Source: Lentzea alba (lineage in GTDB: Bacteria > Actinomycetota > Actinomycetes > Mycobacteriales > Pseudonocardiaceae). Taken from it: a DNA stretch of 64,000 bases. Position numbers and translations under genes: made by a program. Under the pieces are notes generated by a model that was given only the letters and a program-made list of their open reading frames with translations, searched no databases and had not been told where the DNA came from. This document shows, one piece after another, positions 24,649 through 32,544 of this stretch; within the stretch, counting starts at the first letter, position 1, and the number at the start of each line of letters is the position of its first letter. Location of the stretch: assembly GCF_011067745.1 (NCBI RefSeq), contig NZ_JAAMPJ010000008.1:1-64000 (forward strand). Direction: 5' to 3'.

Positions 24649-25421
24649 CCTTCTGTGGGAACCCAGGAGGGCTTGCGCTTCTCCTTGAACGCCGTGATGC
24701 CCTCCTGGCCCTCCGGTCCGCCGAAGTGTTGCGCCGAGAGCTTGAGCATGTCCGCGAAGACCTCGCCGAGGTTCGTGGACCGTTCCTGCTGCAGCATCTC
24801 CTTGGTCGCGGCGAGCGCGTTGGGGGCGCCGAGCGCGAGCATGTCGGTGTAGCGGCGGACCTCGGCGTCCACGCCGTCGACCGGCACGGCGGAGTTGAGC
24901 AGGCCGATCTCCTTGGCGCGCTGGGCGTCGAAGGCCTCGCCGGTGAGGAACAGCTCGTGGGCCTGGCGGGGGAGCAGGCGCGGCAGCACGGTCACCGAGA
25001 TCACGGCCGGCACGACACCGATCCGGACCTCGCTGAACGCGAACGTCGCCTCGTTCGCGGCGACGGCGATGTCGCAGGCCGCGACGATGCCGACGCCGCC
25101 CGCGCGGGCCGGGCCCTTGAGCGCGGCGACGACCGGTTTCGGACTGGTCCAGAGCTGCTCGAGGATCGCGGGGAACTCGTTGACGCCCTGGTCTCCCGCG
25201 CTCGCGCCGGCGGCCTCCTTGAGGTCCATGCCGGAGCAGAACACGGTGCCCGTGTGGGTCAGCACGACCACCCGCACCTGGTCGTCGCTTGCGGCCGCGG
25301 TCAGGTGCTCCTTGAGCTCCCGGCGCAGCTGCGCGGACAGGGCGTTGCGGTTGTGGGGAGAGTCCAGCGTGATCGTCGCGATGCCACGCCGCACCTCGTA
25401 GTGGACCAGCTCGTCTGCCAT
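24645..25421 (-). CDS. Enoyl-CoA hydratase/isomerase family protein
   Basis: A 258-residue crotonase-fold protein: VFCSGMDLKEAAG forms part of the oxyanion hole, GPARAGGVGIVAACDIAVAANEATFAFSEVRIGVVPAVIS is the active-site region, and LLPRQAHELFLTGEAFDAQRAKEIGLLNSAVP is the usual C-terminal helix. Of the two glutamates used by classical hydratases only the second region retains an acidic residue (FSEVRIG), so isomerase, hydratase or thioesterase-like activity remains open. ATG 25421 is used; a longer reading would run into the divergent operator region. Confidence 0.9.
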   Translation of the reverse strand: MADELVHYEVRRGIATITLDSPHNRNALSAQLRRELKEHLTAAASDDQVRVVVLTHTGTVFCSGMDLKEAAGASAGDQGVNEFPAILEQLWTSPKPVVAALKGPARAGGVGIVAACDIAVAANEATFAFSEVRIGVVPAVISVTVLPRLLPRQAHELFLTGEAFDAQRAKEIGLLNSAVPVDGVDAEVRRYTDMLALGAPNALAATKEMLQQERSTNLGEVFADMLKLSAQHFGGPEGQEGITAFKEKRKPSWVPTEG

Positions 25422-25449
25422 GTCGCTGACCTTAGCCGGGCTCCTTCTT

Positions 25450-25484
25450 GACAGCATGCTGTCGAATATGACAGTCTACTGTCA
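25450..25484. promoter_or_regulatory. Twin palindromic operators of the DJ-1/MarR operon
   Basis: GACAGCATGCTGTC at 25450-25463 is a perfect 14-bp palindrome. TGACAGTCTACTGTCA at 25469-25484 has perfect 7-bp arms. Both share GACAG/CTGTC half-sites and their centres are 20 bp apart, two helical turns, so dimers would bind on the same DNA face. A TTGACA -35 hexamer (25448-25453) is embedded in the first site and the second reaches the start codon. Autorepression by the downstream MarR protein is the natural reading. Confidence 0.7.
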
Positions 25485-26101
25485 TGACAACGCAGACGGT
25501 GTACCTCGGCCTCTACGACGAGCTCGCGGACTGGGAGTACGGCCATGTGGCCGCGCAGGTGAGCATGCAGCAGTTCCAGGTGCGGCCAGGGCGCTACGAG
25601 ATCAAGACGGTCGGGCTCACGCTCGACCCGATCCGCACTCTGGGTGGTGTGCGGATGCTGCCGGACGTCGCTCTGTCCGACGTTTCGCTGGACGACGCCG
25701 CGATGCTCGTGCTGCCGGGTGGCGACGGGTGGGAGACCGGCGCGCTGGCGGCGTTCGGGAAGCTCGCGCGGCGGTTCCGCGAGGCGGGCAAGCCGGTGGC
25801 GGCGATCTGCGGTGCGACGGTGGGGCTCGCGGCCGAGGGGCTGCTGGACGACGTGGCGCACACGTCGAACTTCCCTCAGGGACTTGGTTCTTACGGCGGC
25901 GCGGCGCTGTACCGCGACGAACGGGTCGTGCGCGCTGATGGCGTGATCACGGCGGGTGGCGCGAGCTCGCTGGAGTTCGCGCGGGAGGTGCTGGCGGAGC
26001 TGGAGACGTTCTCTCCCAAGACTTTGACTGCTTGGTACGAGTTCAACCGCGACGACACCGCCGAGGCGTTCGGGAAGCTGGTGGCGAGTGTCCAGGAGTG
26101 A
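25484..26101 (+). CDS. DJ-1/PfpI-family (type 1 glutamine amidotransferase-like) protein
   Basis: A 205-residue DJ-1/ThiJ/PfpI protein. The nucleophile elbow is AAICGATVGLAAEGLL with C109 as the reactive cysteine; VLPGGDGWETG and ITAGGASSLEFAREVLAEL are conserved neighbours. Such proteins act as glyoxalases, proteases or redox sensors. It is the first gene of a two-gene operon with a MarR regulator, under twin palindromes. It overlaps no upstream gene and is divergent from the enoyl-CoA hydratase. Confidence 0.9.
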   Translation: MTTQTVYLGLYDELADWEYGHVAAQVSMQQFQVRPGRYEIKTVGLTLDPIRTLGGVRMLPDVALSDVSLDDAAMLVLPGGDGWETGALAAFGKLARRFREAGKPVAAICGATVGLAAEGLLDDVAHTSNFPQGLGSYGGAALYRDERVVRADGVITAGGASSLEFAREVLAELETFSPKTLTAWYEFNRDDTAEAFGKLVASVQE

Positions 26102-26105
26102 GTCG

Positions 26106-26540
26106 GTGCCCAGGACTGAATCAGGTGACGTGCTGACCGACGTCGTGATGAGGACTTTCCGTTTGTACGGAGCGTTTCTCGACGCGGCCGAGGTGATGAC
26201 GAAGCCGGTCGGTCTGACCGCGGCGTGGTGGCAGGTGCTGGGCGCGGTGCTGCGCGAACCGCTGTCGGTCTCGGGCATCGCCCGCGAGATGGGGCTGGCC
26301 CGCCAGTCCGTGCAACGGATCGCGGACCTGTTGGTGGACAAGGGTTTGGCCGAATACCTGCCGAACCCGGCGCATCAGCGGGCCAAGTTGGTGCGGCCGA
26401 CCGAGGAGGGTTACGCGGCCATCGAGCGGTTGCGGGAAGCGCAGCACGAGTGGGCGAACCGCGTCAGTGCGCAGGTCTCACTGGAAGACCTGCGCACGAC
26501 GCTCGCCACGATGACCGCTCTGGTCGCGGCTACCTCCTGA
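26106..26540 (+). CDS. MarR-family transcriptional regulator
   Basis: A 144-residue winged-helix protein. GLTAAWWQVLGAVLREPLSVSGIAREMGLARQSVQRIADLLVDKGLAEYLPNPAHQRAKLVRPTEEG is the MarR DNA-binding domain, including the wing. GTG 26106 is chosen because AGGAG lies 7 nt upstream inside the DJ-1 gene end; a GTG at 26088 overlaps more. It is coupled to the DJ-1 gene and probably represses the operon through the palindromes before it. The stop codon is part of a terminator stem. Confidence 0.9.
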   Translation: MPRTESGDVLTDVVMRTFRLYGAFLDAAEVMTKPVGLTAAWWQVLGAVLREPLSVSGIAREMGLARQSVQRIADLLVDKGLAEYLPNPAHQRAKLVRPTEEGYAAIERLREAQHEWANRVSAQVSLEDLRTTLATMTALVAATS

Positions 26541-26568
26541 TGCCCGGCAGGGGTTGGGGCATCAGGAG
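26534..26568 (+). terminator. Terminator overlapping the MarR stop codon
   Basis: CTCCTGATGCCC (26534-26545) pairs perfectly with GGGCATCAGGAG (26557-26568), a 12-bp stem. The MarR stop TGA (26538-26540) lies in the left arm. It separates the operon from the convergent secreted-protein gene. Confidence 0.85.
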
Positions 26569-26570
26569 TG

Positions 26571-27182
26571 CTAGCCGATCGTGGTGGTGGTGAGCACGGG
26601 GCTCGGGTCCGGGTAACCCTTCGCGGCGGCGTTGATCGGGATCCCGATGACCGTGACGACCGCGGTGAAGGTGAGGCCGGGCGCGTCGTAACTGGTGCCG
26701 CCGAGCTTCGTGGTGATGGTGCCGGTGCCGCCGGCCTGCAGGTTGATCGTCACGGTGGGCAGCTCGAAGTCCGCCCCGCCCTTGATCGGCCCGGGAACGC
26801 TGAGCACGACGTCGTTGCCCTGCAAGGCGATCGTCGGCGTGCCGCCCAGTCCCGCGCCGCCGGACAGCGAGGCGGACTGGAACTTCGAGTTGCCGGGCAC
26901 CGGCAGCTTCAGCGCGAGTCCTTTGATCTCCCGCACCTGCCGCCCGCCGGCCTCGGTCGGGATCTTGTTCGGCGCGGGGTCGATGGTGACCTTGAGGGTG
27001 CCGTTGGGCGCGACCGTCGCCGGTGCACTGGCGTCAACACCCTGGTCGAGCGTGAAGTCCGACGACTGCCCGGCGGCGCTCGCCCGGAGCTTGTAGGTGA
27101 TGGTCTGCGGTGCTGCTGACGCGTTGGTGGCGAACAACAGCATCGGTACCAGTGCGGCTGCTGCAATTCCGGCTAGCTTCAT
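26571..27182 (-). CDS. Secreted beta-rich protein of unknown function
   Basis: A 203-residue protein with a signal peptide (MKLAGIAAAALVPMLLFATNASA, cleavage about residue 23). The mature chain is rich in Gly, Thr, Ala and Val with alternating hydrophobic residues (GTLKVTIDPAPNKIP, LPTVTINLQAGGTGTITTKLGG), suggesting an all-beta fold, and has no cysteine. It faintly resembles secreted actinobacterial proteins of the DUF6801 type, but I cannot assign it. GAGAGG precedes the ATG. A perfect palindrome about 60 bp upstream may regulate it. Confidence 0.7.
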   Translation of the reverse strand: MKLAGIAAAALVPMLLFATNASAAPQTITYKLRASAAGQSSDFTLDQGVDASAPATVAPNGTLKVTIDPAPNKIPTEAGGRQVREIKGLALKLPVPGNSKFQSASLSGGAGLGGTPTIALQGNDVVLSVPGPIKGGADFELPTVTINLQAGGTGTITTKLGGTSYDAPGLTFTAVVTVIGIPINAAAKGYPDPSPVLTTTTIG

Positions 27183-27238
27183 GACCTCTCCCCGATGAGT
27201 GGACGAGGGACATTTCCAGCACGCGGCGTAACCCTTGA

Positions 27239-27252
27239 CTACTCATGAGTAG
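27239..27252. promoter_or_regulatory. Perfect palindrome CTACTCATGAGTAG
   Basis: This 14-bp palindrome sits in the promoter of the secreted-protein gene. On the minus strand a TTGACG hexamer lies upstream and the palindrome covers the spacer and -10 position, where a repressor dimer would block transcription. Outer TTGAC and GTCAA repeats flank it. Confidence 0.5.
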
Positions 27253-27345
27253 GTTTTCACGTCAACAGTTCACACTTCACATCGCCCGAACGGCGCTGTG
27301 GATTCGATCTTGTGGCGGCGGCCGGAAGTGGCGAGTCCGAGCGGG

Positions 27346-27672
27346 TCAGCGCCGCTTCGAGGTGCTGTGGCCCAGCGTGCCGATCGCCGTCAGCACGAAG
27401 CCGGCGAAGAAGAGACCAAAGCCCAGCGGCAGGTTGGGCCCTCCGACGCTGGGGGTCGGGCGGTGCGGTGGGGAGGGGAAGCCCGGCGGAGCGGGGACAG
27501 GCACGTCCGTGGGCATCAGGACGCCGTACATGACGACACCGAGGCCGGCTATCGCCAGGAGGGTGCCCGCCCACACGAACGCCTTGACCCACAAGGGTGC
27601 CCCGGACAGGTCGTGGTGGTGGCCGGAACGGCGTCGTCTGCGCGAGAAGCCGCCGTGGCCGAAATCGTGCAT
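27346..27672 (-). CDS. Small membrane protein with two transmembrane helices
   Basis: A 108-residue protein. The N terminus is charged (MHDFGHGGFSRRRRRSGHHHD), then a first helix (AFVWAGTLLAIAGLGVVMYGVLM), a Pro-rich extracytoplasmic loop (VPVPAPPGFPSPPHRPTP) and a second helix (LPLGFGLFFAGFVLTAIGTLG). No family is recognised. ATG 27672 has a GGGGGG ribosome binding site; longer readings run back into the chelatase gene. The 163 bp between this gene's 3' end and the secreted-protein start hold no other gene. Confidence 0.65.
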   Translation of the reverse strand: MHDFGHGGFSRRRRRSGHHHDLSGAPLWVKAFVWAGTLLAIAGLGVVMYGVLMPTDVPVPAPPGFPSPPHRPTPSVGGPNLPLGFGLFFAGFVLTAIGTLGHSTSKRR

Positions 27673-27793
27673 GGTGCCCCCCGGTGCCGTTTGCGCAGTT
27701 GATACCACGCTATGGCCCCGTGTCGTGGCGTTTCGACGGATCAGGCCGGCGGCGAGGGCCAACCACGGTCGGGTACCTGTCCAGCCAGAGGAG

Positions 27794-28489
27794 CTAAGCG
27801 GCGACCGTCTGGCGTGCCAACGCGGAGTCGTAGCGGTCCAGCACGAGCTGAGCCACCTCGACGTCGTCACCCAACGGCCGCGCCACCACGGCGTCACCAG
27901 CCAGGGACGCCACCTTGTCCGGCAGCAGACCGGGTGCGAGGAACCAGGACGCGACGGCGATCCGCGTGGCCCCACGAGCCTTCAACCGCTCGACGGCGGT
28001 GGGCACGTCAGGCGACGCGATCGACGCGAACGCGGGCTCCACGCCGGCCCAGCCGGACTCGCGAGCCCACCGCCGGGCGACGCGCGCCACGGCCTCGTTC
28101 GCGGGGGCGTGCGAGGACCCGGCACCGGCCAGCACCACGCCCAAGGACCTGTCGCCGAACGAAACCCCGGCCTCGGAAAGCCGTCGCAAGGCCGCCGACT
28201 CCAGCCGTGGATCCGGCCCCAGCACATCGGTGACCACGGCAGGCACCCGAGACTCGGCAACGGCGGCCGGCACGTCGACCCGTGCGTGATAGGCCTTGCC
28301 CAGCAACAAAGGCACGACCACCGCGGGTTCGCGCAGCACGTCGTTCAACCGAGGCGCGCACAGGTCGAGGAAGCCCCCGCGGACGTCCAGCTCCGGCCGC
28401 AGCGACCGCACGACGTCCAACAGAGCGTGGATCGACGCGGCCGAACGGGGATCACGGCTGCCGTGCGCGACGGCGATCAACGGCGTCAC
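27794..28489 (-). CDS. Sirohydrochlorin chelatase (CbiX/SirB family)
   Basis: A 231-residue chelatase. LIAVAHGSRDPRSAASIHALLDVV contains the metal-contacting histidine of the class II chelatases, and a second half (VVLAGAGSSHAPANEAVARVARRW ... IAVASWFLAPGLLPDKV) repeats the fold. It would insert iron into sirohydrochlorin to make sirohaem, the cofactor of the sulfite reductase that heads this operon. That explains its place as the last gene. The GTG start overlaps the permease stop (GTGA). Confidence 0.88.
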   Translation of the reverse strand: MTPLIAVAHGSRDPRSAASIHALLDVVRSLRPELDVRGGFLDLCAPRLNDVLREPAVVVPLLLGKAYHARVDVPAAVAESRVPAVVTDVLGPDPRLESAALRRLSEAGVSFGDRSLGVVLAGAGSSHAPANEAVARVARRWARESGWAGVEPAFASIASPDVPTAVERLKARGATRIAVASWFLAPGLLPDKVASLAGDAVVARPLGDDVEVAQLVLDRYDSALARQTVAA

Positions 28490-29358
28490 AGCGCACCCGT
28501 CAATCCGCGGGCCCGCAGCACCGCGCGCTCCAACGGGCGGAACAGCAGCAGTTCGATGCCGATGCCCACCAACAGGATCAGGAAGATCGCCGCGATCACC
28601 ATGTTGATGTCGTTCAACGACGACCCGTTGTGCAGATACTGGCCGAGCCCGACGCCGAGCTGCGGCGAGGTCGCGATGATCTCCGCGGCCATCAGCGACC
28701 GCCACGAGAACGCCCAGCCCTGCTTCAGACCGGCCAGGTAACCGGGCAGCGCGGCGGGCAACAGGATGTGTCGCGCCGAGGCCAGTCGCCCCGCGCCCAG
28801 AGCCCGTCCCACGCGCGGCAGCAGCGGCGGGATCTGGTCGATGCCGGCCACCAGACCGTTGGCGATCGACGGCACCGAACCCATCAGCACCACGAAGTAG
28901 ATCGTGGACGGCGTCACGCCGAACCACAGGATCGCCGCCGGAACCCAAGCCACCGAAGGAAGTGACTGCAGGCCGGTCAGCAGCGACCCGATCGCCGCGC
29001 GCACCACCCGCACCTTGGCGATCAGCAATCCGAGCGGTGTCGCGATCAGCACCGCCGCGATGAACCCGAACACCGCGCGGTGCAACGAGGTCCAGAGAAT
29101 GCTGAACGCCTCGCCGGAGGCGATCGAGCTGACCAGCTCGTTCCACACGTTGACCGGGGCGGGCAGCTGGAACTCCGGCAGCAGAGCCGAAGCCCACAAC
29201 GCCTGCCACACGCCCAAAAGCAGTGCGAACGCGATGATCGGTGGCACGCCCGTTTTGAGGAAACGGCGCCACAACGGCGGCTTTTGTGCCTCTACGGGCA
29301 CGTCCAGCGCGTCGAGGCCGGCGCCGACCTTGTCGAGCGTGTCAGGAGGCGTGGCCAC
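28486..29358 (-). CDS. ssuC: Sulfonate/taurine-type ABC transporter permease (SsuC-like)
   Basis: A 290-residue inner-membrane permease with about six helices and the EAA-loop region (GLQSLPSVAWVPAAILWFGVTPSTIYFVVLMGSVPSIANG) typical of SsuC/TauC/NrtB. Together with the ATPase and lipoprotein just upstream it forms an importer for an organosulfonate or sulfate ester. The GTG start lies 17 bp inside the ATPase gene, so translation is coupled. The exact substrate is inferred from family and from the sulfur operon. Confidence 0.9.
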   Translation of the reverse strand: MATPPDTLDKVGAGLDALDVPVEAQKPPLWRRFLKTGVPPIIAFALLLGVWQALWASALLPEFQLPAPVNVWNELVSSIASGEAFSILWTSLHRAVFGFIAAVLIATPLGLLIAKVRVVRAAIGSLLTGLQSLPSVAWVPAAILWFGVTPSTIYFVVLMGSVPSIANGLVAGIDQIPPLLPRVGRALGAGRLASARHILLPAALPGYLAGLKQGWAFSWRSLMAAEIIATSPQLGVGLGQYLHNGSSLNDINMVIAAIFLILLVGIGIELLLFRPLERAVLRARGLTGAL

Positions 29359-30118
29359 TGATGACCTCTCGCAGATGGGTGTTGATCTCGTCGAGCACCT
29401 CGTTCGAGGAGTCCGTGACGTCCCACTCGCGCACGACGCGGCCGGGACGCGAGGACAGCAGCACGACGCGCTGGCCGAGGCGCACGGCCTCGCGCACGTC
29501 GTGCGTCACGAAGATGATCGCGGTGTTCGTGGTCTCCCACACGCGCAGCAGTTCGCTCTGCAGCACGTCCCGCGTGATGGCGTCCAACGCCGCGAACGGC
29601 TCGTCCATCAGCAACAGGGCCGGAGCGCCGTCCGGGGACACGGTGGTGGACGCCAGCGCGCGAGCCAGAGCCACGCGCTGACGCATACCACCGGAAAGCT
29701 CGTGCGGACGCTTGTCCGCGACGTCGCCGAGCCGCACCAGTTCCAGCAGCTCCAGCGCACGACGCTTGCGCGCCAACCGGCCGACGCCGGCGAAGCGCAA
29801 CGCCAGTTCGACGTTGCGGGCAGCGGTCAGCCACGGCATCAAAGCGGGTTCCTGGAACATCACGGCCGGGCGCGACGTGTTGAGCTGCAGCTCACCCGAC
29901 GTCGCGCCGTCCAGGCCGGCGACGATGTTCAGCAGCGTGCTCTTGCCGCAGCCCGACGCACCGAGGAGACACACGAACTCACCCGGCTTGACCTTGAGGT
30001 CGACGCCGTCGAGCGCCACCACGGCCGAGCTGCCGTGGCCGAACACCTTGCGAACGCCGGCCAGTTCGACGGCAGTGTCCACAGTAGACGAAACAGTGGT
30101 CTCGAGCGTGGCGGTCAT
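29342..30118 (-). CDS. ssuB: Sulfonate/taurine-type ABC transporter ATP-binding protein (SsuB-like)
   Basis: A 258-residue ABC ATPase with Walker A GASGCGKST, signature LSGGMRQRVALARAL, Walker B LLLMDEPFAALD and the switch histidine in IIFVTHDVREAV. The sequence is of the SsuB/TauB/NrtD class. It energises the permease encoded just downstream. It follows the binding-protein gene by 21 bp and overlaps the permease gene. Confidence 0.93.
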   Translation of the reverse strand: MTATLETTVSSTVDTAVELAGVRKVFGHGSSAVVALDGVDLKVKPGEFVCLLGASGCGKSTLLNIVAGLDGATSGELQLNTSRPAVMFQEPALMPWLTAARNVELALRFAGVGRLARKRRALELLELVRLGDVADKRPHELSGGMRQRVALARALASTTVSPDGAPALLLMDEPFAALDAITRDVLQSELLRVWETTNTAIIFVTHDVREAVRLGQRVVLLSSRPGRVVREWDVTDSSNEVLDEINTHLREVISGHAS

Positions 30119-30139
30119 GTCCGTGTTCCCCTCGGAAAG

Positions 30140-31189
30140 TTACTTCTGGTCCAGTCCGGCTGCTTGCACCTGCGGCTTGCCCTGTGCCTGAAGAACCTTG
30201 TTCAGCAACGTGAAGTCGGCGTACCCGGCGACGTTCGCCGCCTCCTTGGCCACGCCCGCGGTCACGGCGTCCTTCGCGAGCTGCGGGAAGGTCTTGGCCT
30301 GTGCGTCGGTGGTCAGCTCGATGTGGTCCCACGCGGAGTCGAGGATCTTCTCGCCGAGCTTCTTGGACGTGAGCTTCTCCAGCGCGGCGTTCACGGTCTT
30401 CTTCGCGTCGCCGGAGTTGGCCTTGGCCCAGTCGACGGCGGCGACGTGGCCCTTGAGCACGGCCTCGACGGTTTCCGGGTGCTCCTGCAGGAACTTCGTC
30501 CGCACGATCACCACGGTGGTCGGGAACTGCCCGCCCTCCCACAGCGTCTTCTCGTCCAGCAGCACCTTCGCGCCCGCCTCGGCGACCAGGCGCGACGACC
30601 ACGGCTCCGGAGACCACGCGCCCTGGATGTCGCCCTTCTTGAACAGGTCGAGCGACTGCGCGTTCTCGACGTTCTGGACGGTGACCTGGCCGGTGAGGTT
30701 CTTCTCCGCCAGGTACTTCTTCAGCGACACGTCCTGGGTGTTCGCGAGCTGCGGCGTGGCGACGACCTTGCCCTTGAGGTCCTCGATCGAGTTGATCTCG
30801 GGCTTCACCACGAGCTGCGCGCCACCCGAGGTCGCGCCCGCGATGAGCTTCACGGCCTCGCCCTTGGACTTCGCGTAGGCGTTGATCGCCGGGCCGGAAC
30901 CGATGTAGGCGATGTCAAGTGACTCGCCCAGCAGCGCGTTCACCTCGTCCGGGCCCGCGTTGAACGTCTGCGTCGTGAGCTTGGTGTTGCCGAGCTCCTT
31001 GGTGAACAGGCCCTTTTCGACGCCGATCAACGCGGCGGCGTGCGTCACGTTCGGGAAGTACCCGAGGCGAACCTCGGTCGCGGCACCCTTGGACTGGGCG
31101 ACGGGCGCTTCTTCGGTGCCGCGGCGGCTGCAACCGGACAGTGCTGTCAGGGCGATGAGGGCGATGGCGACTGCGGGCTTGAGGTTCAC
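30140..31189 (-). CDS. ssuA: Sulfonate-type ABC transporter substrate-binding lipoprotein (SsuA-like)
   Basis: A 349-residue extracytoplasmic binding protein. A signal peptide ends in the lipobox LSGC (about residues 17-20). The mature protein has the SsuA/TauA pattern: VRLGYFPNVTHAAALIGVEKGLF, GPDEVNALLGESLDIAYIGSGPAINAY, and KGKVVATPQLANTQDVSLKKYL. GTG 31189 is the start; a longer reading through the cysN 3' end is spurious. It begins 14 bp after the cysN stop. It captures the sulfur substrate and hands it to the permease. Confidence 0.92.
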   Translation of the reverse strand: MNLKPAVAIALIALTALSGCSRRGTEEAPVAQSKGAATEVRLGYFPNVTHAAALIGVEKGLFTKELGNTKLTTQTFNAGPDEVNALLGESLDIAYIGSGPAINAYAKSKGEAVKLIAGATSGGAQLVVKPEINSIEDLKGKVVATPQLANTQDVSLKKYLAEKNLTGQVTVQNVENAQSLDLFKKGDIQGAWSPEPWSSRLVAEAGAKVLLDEKTLWEGGQFPTTVVIVRTKFLQEHPETVEAVLKGHVAAVDWAKANSGDAKKTVNAALEKLTSKKLGEKILDSAWDHIELTTDAQAKTFPQLAKDAVTAGVAKEAANVAGYADFTLLNKVLQAQGKPQVQAAGLDQK

Positions 31190-31203
31190 GGGACTGAGGC
31201 CTT

Positions 31204-32544
31204 TCAGGGACCGGGGGAGACGAGGGCGCGGTCGTCCTGGGCAGCGATGTCGCCGCCCTCGGTACAGCTCGCCGCGTCCAACTCCGGCAGCGGCGCGCCG
31301 ACCAGTCCGGCGGCGAGAGTGCTGCCGTCCGCGGCGTCGATCACCAGGAACGATCCGGTGCGCCGGCTGAAGCTGTAGTCGTCCAGCGGAACGGGCTCTG
31401 CCAGCCGCAGAGCCACTCGGCCGATCTCGTTGAGCTCCAGCGAGCTGGGGCTGTCCACACTGGACAACTTCTGCTCGTCGAAGCGGTCGCGCAGTTCGGT
31501 GACCATCGCCTGCACGGTGCGCGTGCCGTGCTTGACGAGGACTCGGGCACCGGCGCGGAGAGGCTTCTCCGCGAGCCAGCACAGCGTGGCGTCCAGCTCG
31601 TCGGTGACCTTGGGCTCGTTGCCCGCCACCGAGATCAGGTCGCCGCGCGAGATGTCGATGTCGTCGGCCAGCAGCAACGTCACGGACTGACCCGCCGCGG
31701 CCTCCGTCAGTTCGCCGTCGGCCGTGTCGATCTTCGTGACGGTCGAGCGACGGCCCGACGGCAGCACGACGATCTCGTCGCCCGGCTTGATCGTGCCGGC
31801 CGCGACCAGACCGGCGTAGCCGCGGTAGTCGAGGTGCTCGGCGGTGCGCGGGCGGATCACGTACTGCACCGGGAACCGGAACGGCGCGTCGTGCGGGTCG
31901 GGCTCGACCGGCACGTTCTCCAGGTGCTCCAACAGGGTCGGGCCCTCGTACCACGGCGTGTTCGCGGACTTCTCCACGACGTTGTCGCCGGCCAGCGCGG
32001 ACACCGGGATCTCGACCACGGCGTCCTCGGTGTAGCCGAGCGCCGTCGCGTGCGCCGTGAACTCCTTGGCGATGCGGGAGAACGTCACCTCGTCGTAATC
32101 CACGAGGTCGATCTTGTTGACCGCGAGGACGAGCCGGGGCACGCCCAGCAGCGCGAGCACCGCCGCGTGCCGCCGGGTCTGCTCGATGACGCCCTTGCGC
32201 GCGTCGACGAGCAGGACCGCGAGCTGCGCGGTGGAGGCGCCGGTGACCGTGTTGCGGGTGTACTGCACGTGGCCCGGGGTGTCCGCGAGCACGAACGACC
32301 GCTTGGGCGTCGCGAAGTAGCGGTACGCCACGTCGATCGTGATGCCCTGCTCGCGCTCCGACCGCAGGCCGTCGACCAGCAGCGACAGGTCCGGCGTCGC
32401 GAGCCCGCGGTCGGCGGACGCGCGGTGCACGGCGTCGAGCGTGTCGGCGAGCACGGACTTGGTGTCGTAGAGCAGCCTGCCGACGAGCGTGGACTTTCCG
32501 TCGTCCACGCTGCCTGCGGTAGCCAGCCTCAACAGGTCGCTCAT
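31204..32544 (-). CDS. cysN: Sulfate adenylyltransferase subunit 1, GTPase (CysN)
   Basis: A 446-residue EF-Tu-like GTPase with G1 GSVDDGKST, switch II DTPGHVQYTRNT and NKID. CysN hydrolyses GTP to drive ATP + sulfate to APS by CysD. It lacks the fused APS-kinase (CysC) domain found in some actinobacteria, which agrees with the APS-type reductase encoded here. Its ATG directly follows the cysD stop (TAAATG). Confidence 0.95.
   Translation of the reverse strand: MSDLLRLATAGSVDDGKSTLVGRLLYDTKSVLADTLDAVHRASADRGLATPDLSLLVDGLRSEREQGITIDVAYRYFATPKRSFVLADTPGHVQYTRNTVTGASTAQLAVLLVDARKGVIEQTRRHAAVLALLGVPRLVLAVNKIDLVDYDEVTFSRIAKEFTAHATALGYTEDAVVEIPVSALAGDNVVEKSANTPWYEGPTLLEHLENVPVEPDPHDAPFRFPVQYVIRPRTAEHLDYRGYAGLVAAGTIKPGDEIVVLPSGRRSTVTKIDTADGELTEAAAGQSVTLLLADDIDISRGDLISVAGNEPKVTDELDATLCWLAEKPLRAGARVLVKHGTRTVQAMVTELRDRFDEQKLSSVDSPSSLELNEIGRVALRLAEPVPLDDYSFSRRTGSFLVIDAADGSTLAAGLVGAPLPELDAASCTEGGDIAAQDDRALVSPGP

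Noticed and set aside
24435-25451. 338-residue plus-strand frame across the enoyl-CoA hydratase
   Set aside because: The hydratase on the minus strand has clear crotonase motifs; this frame is its shadow.
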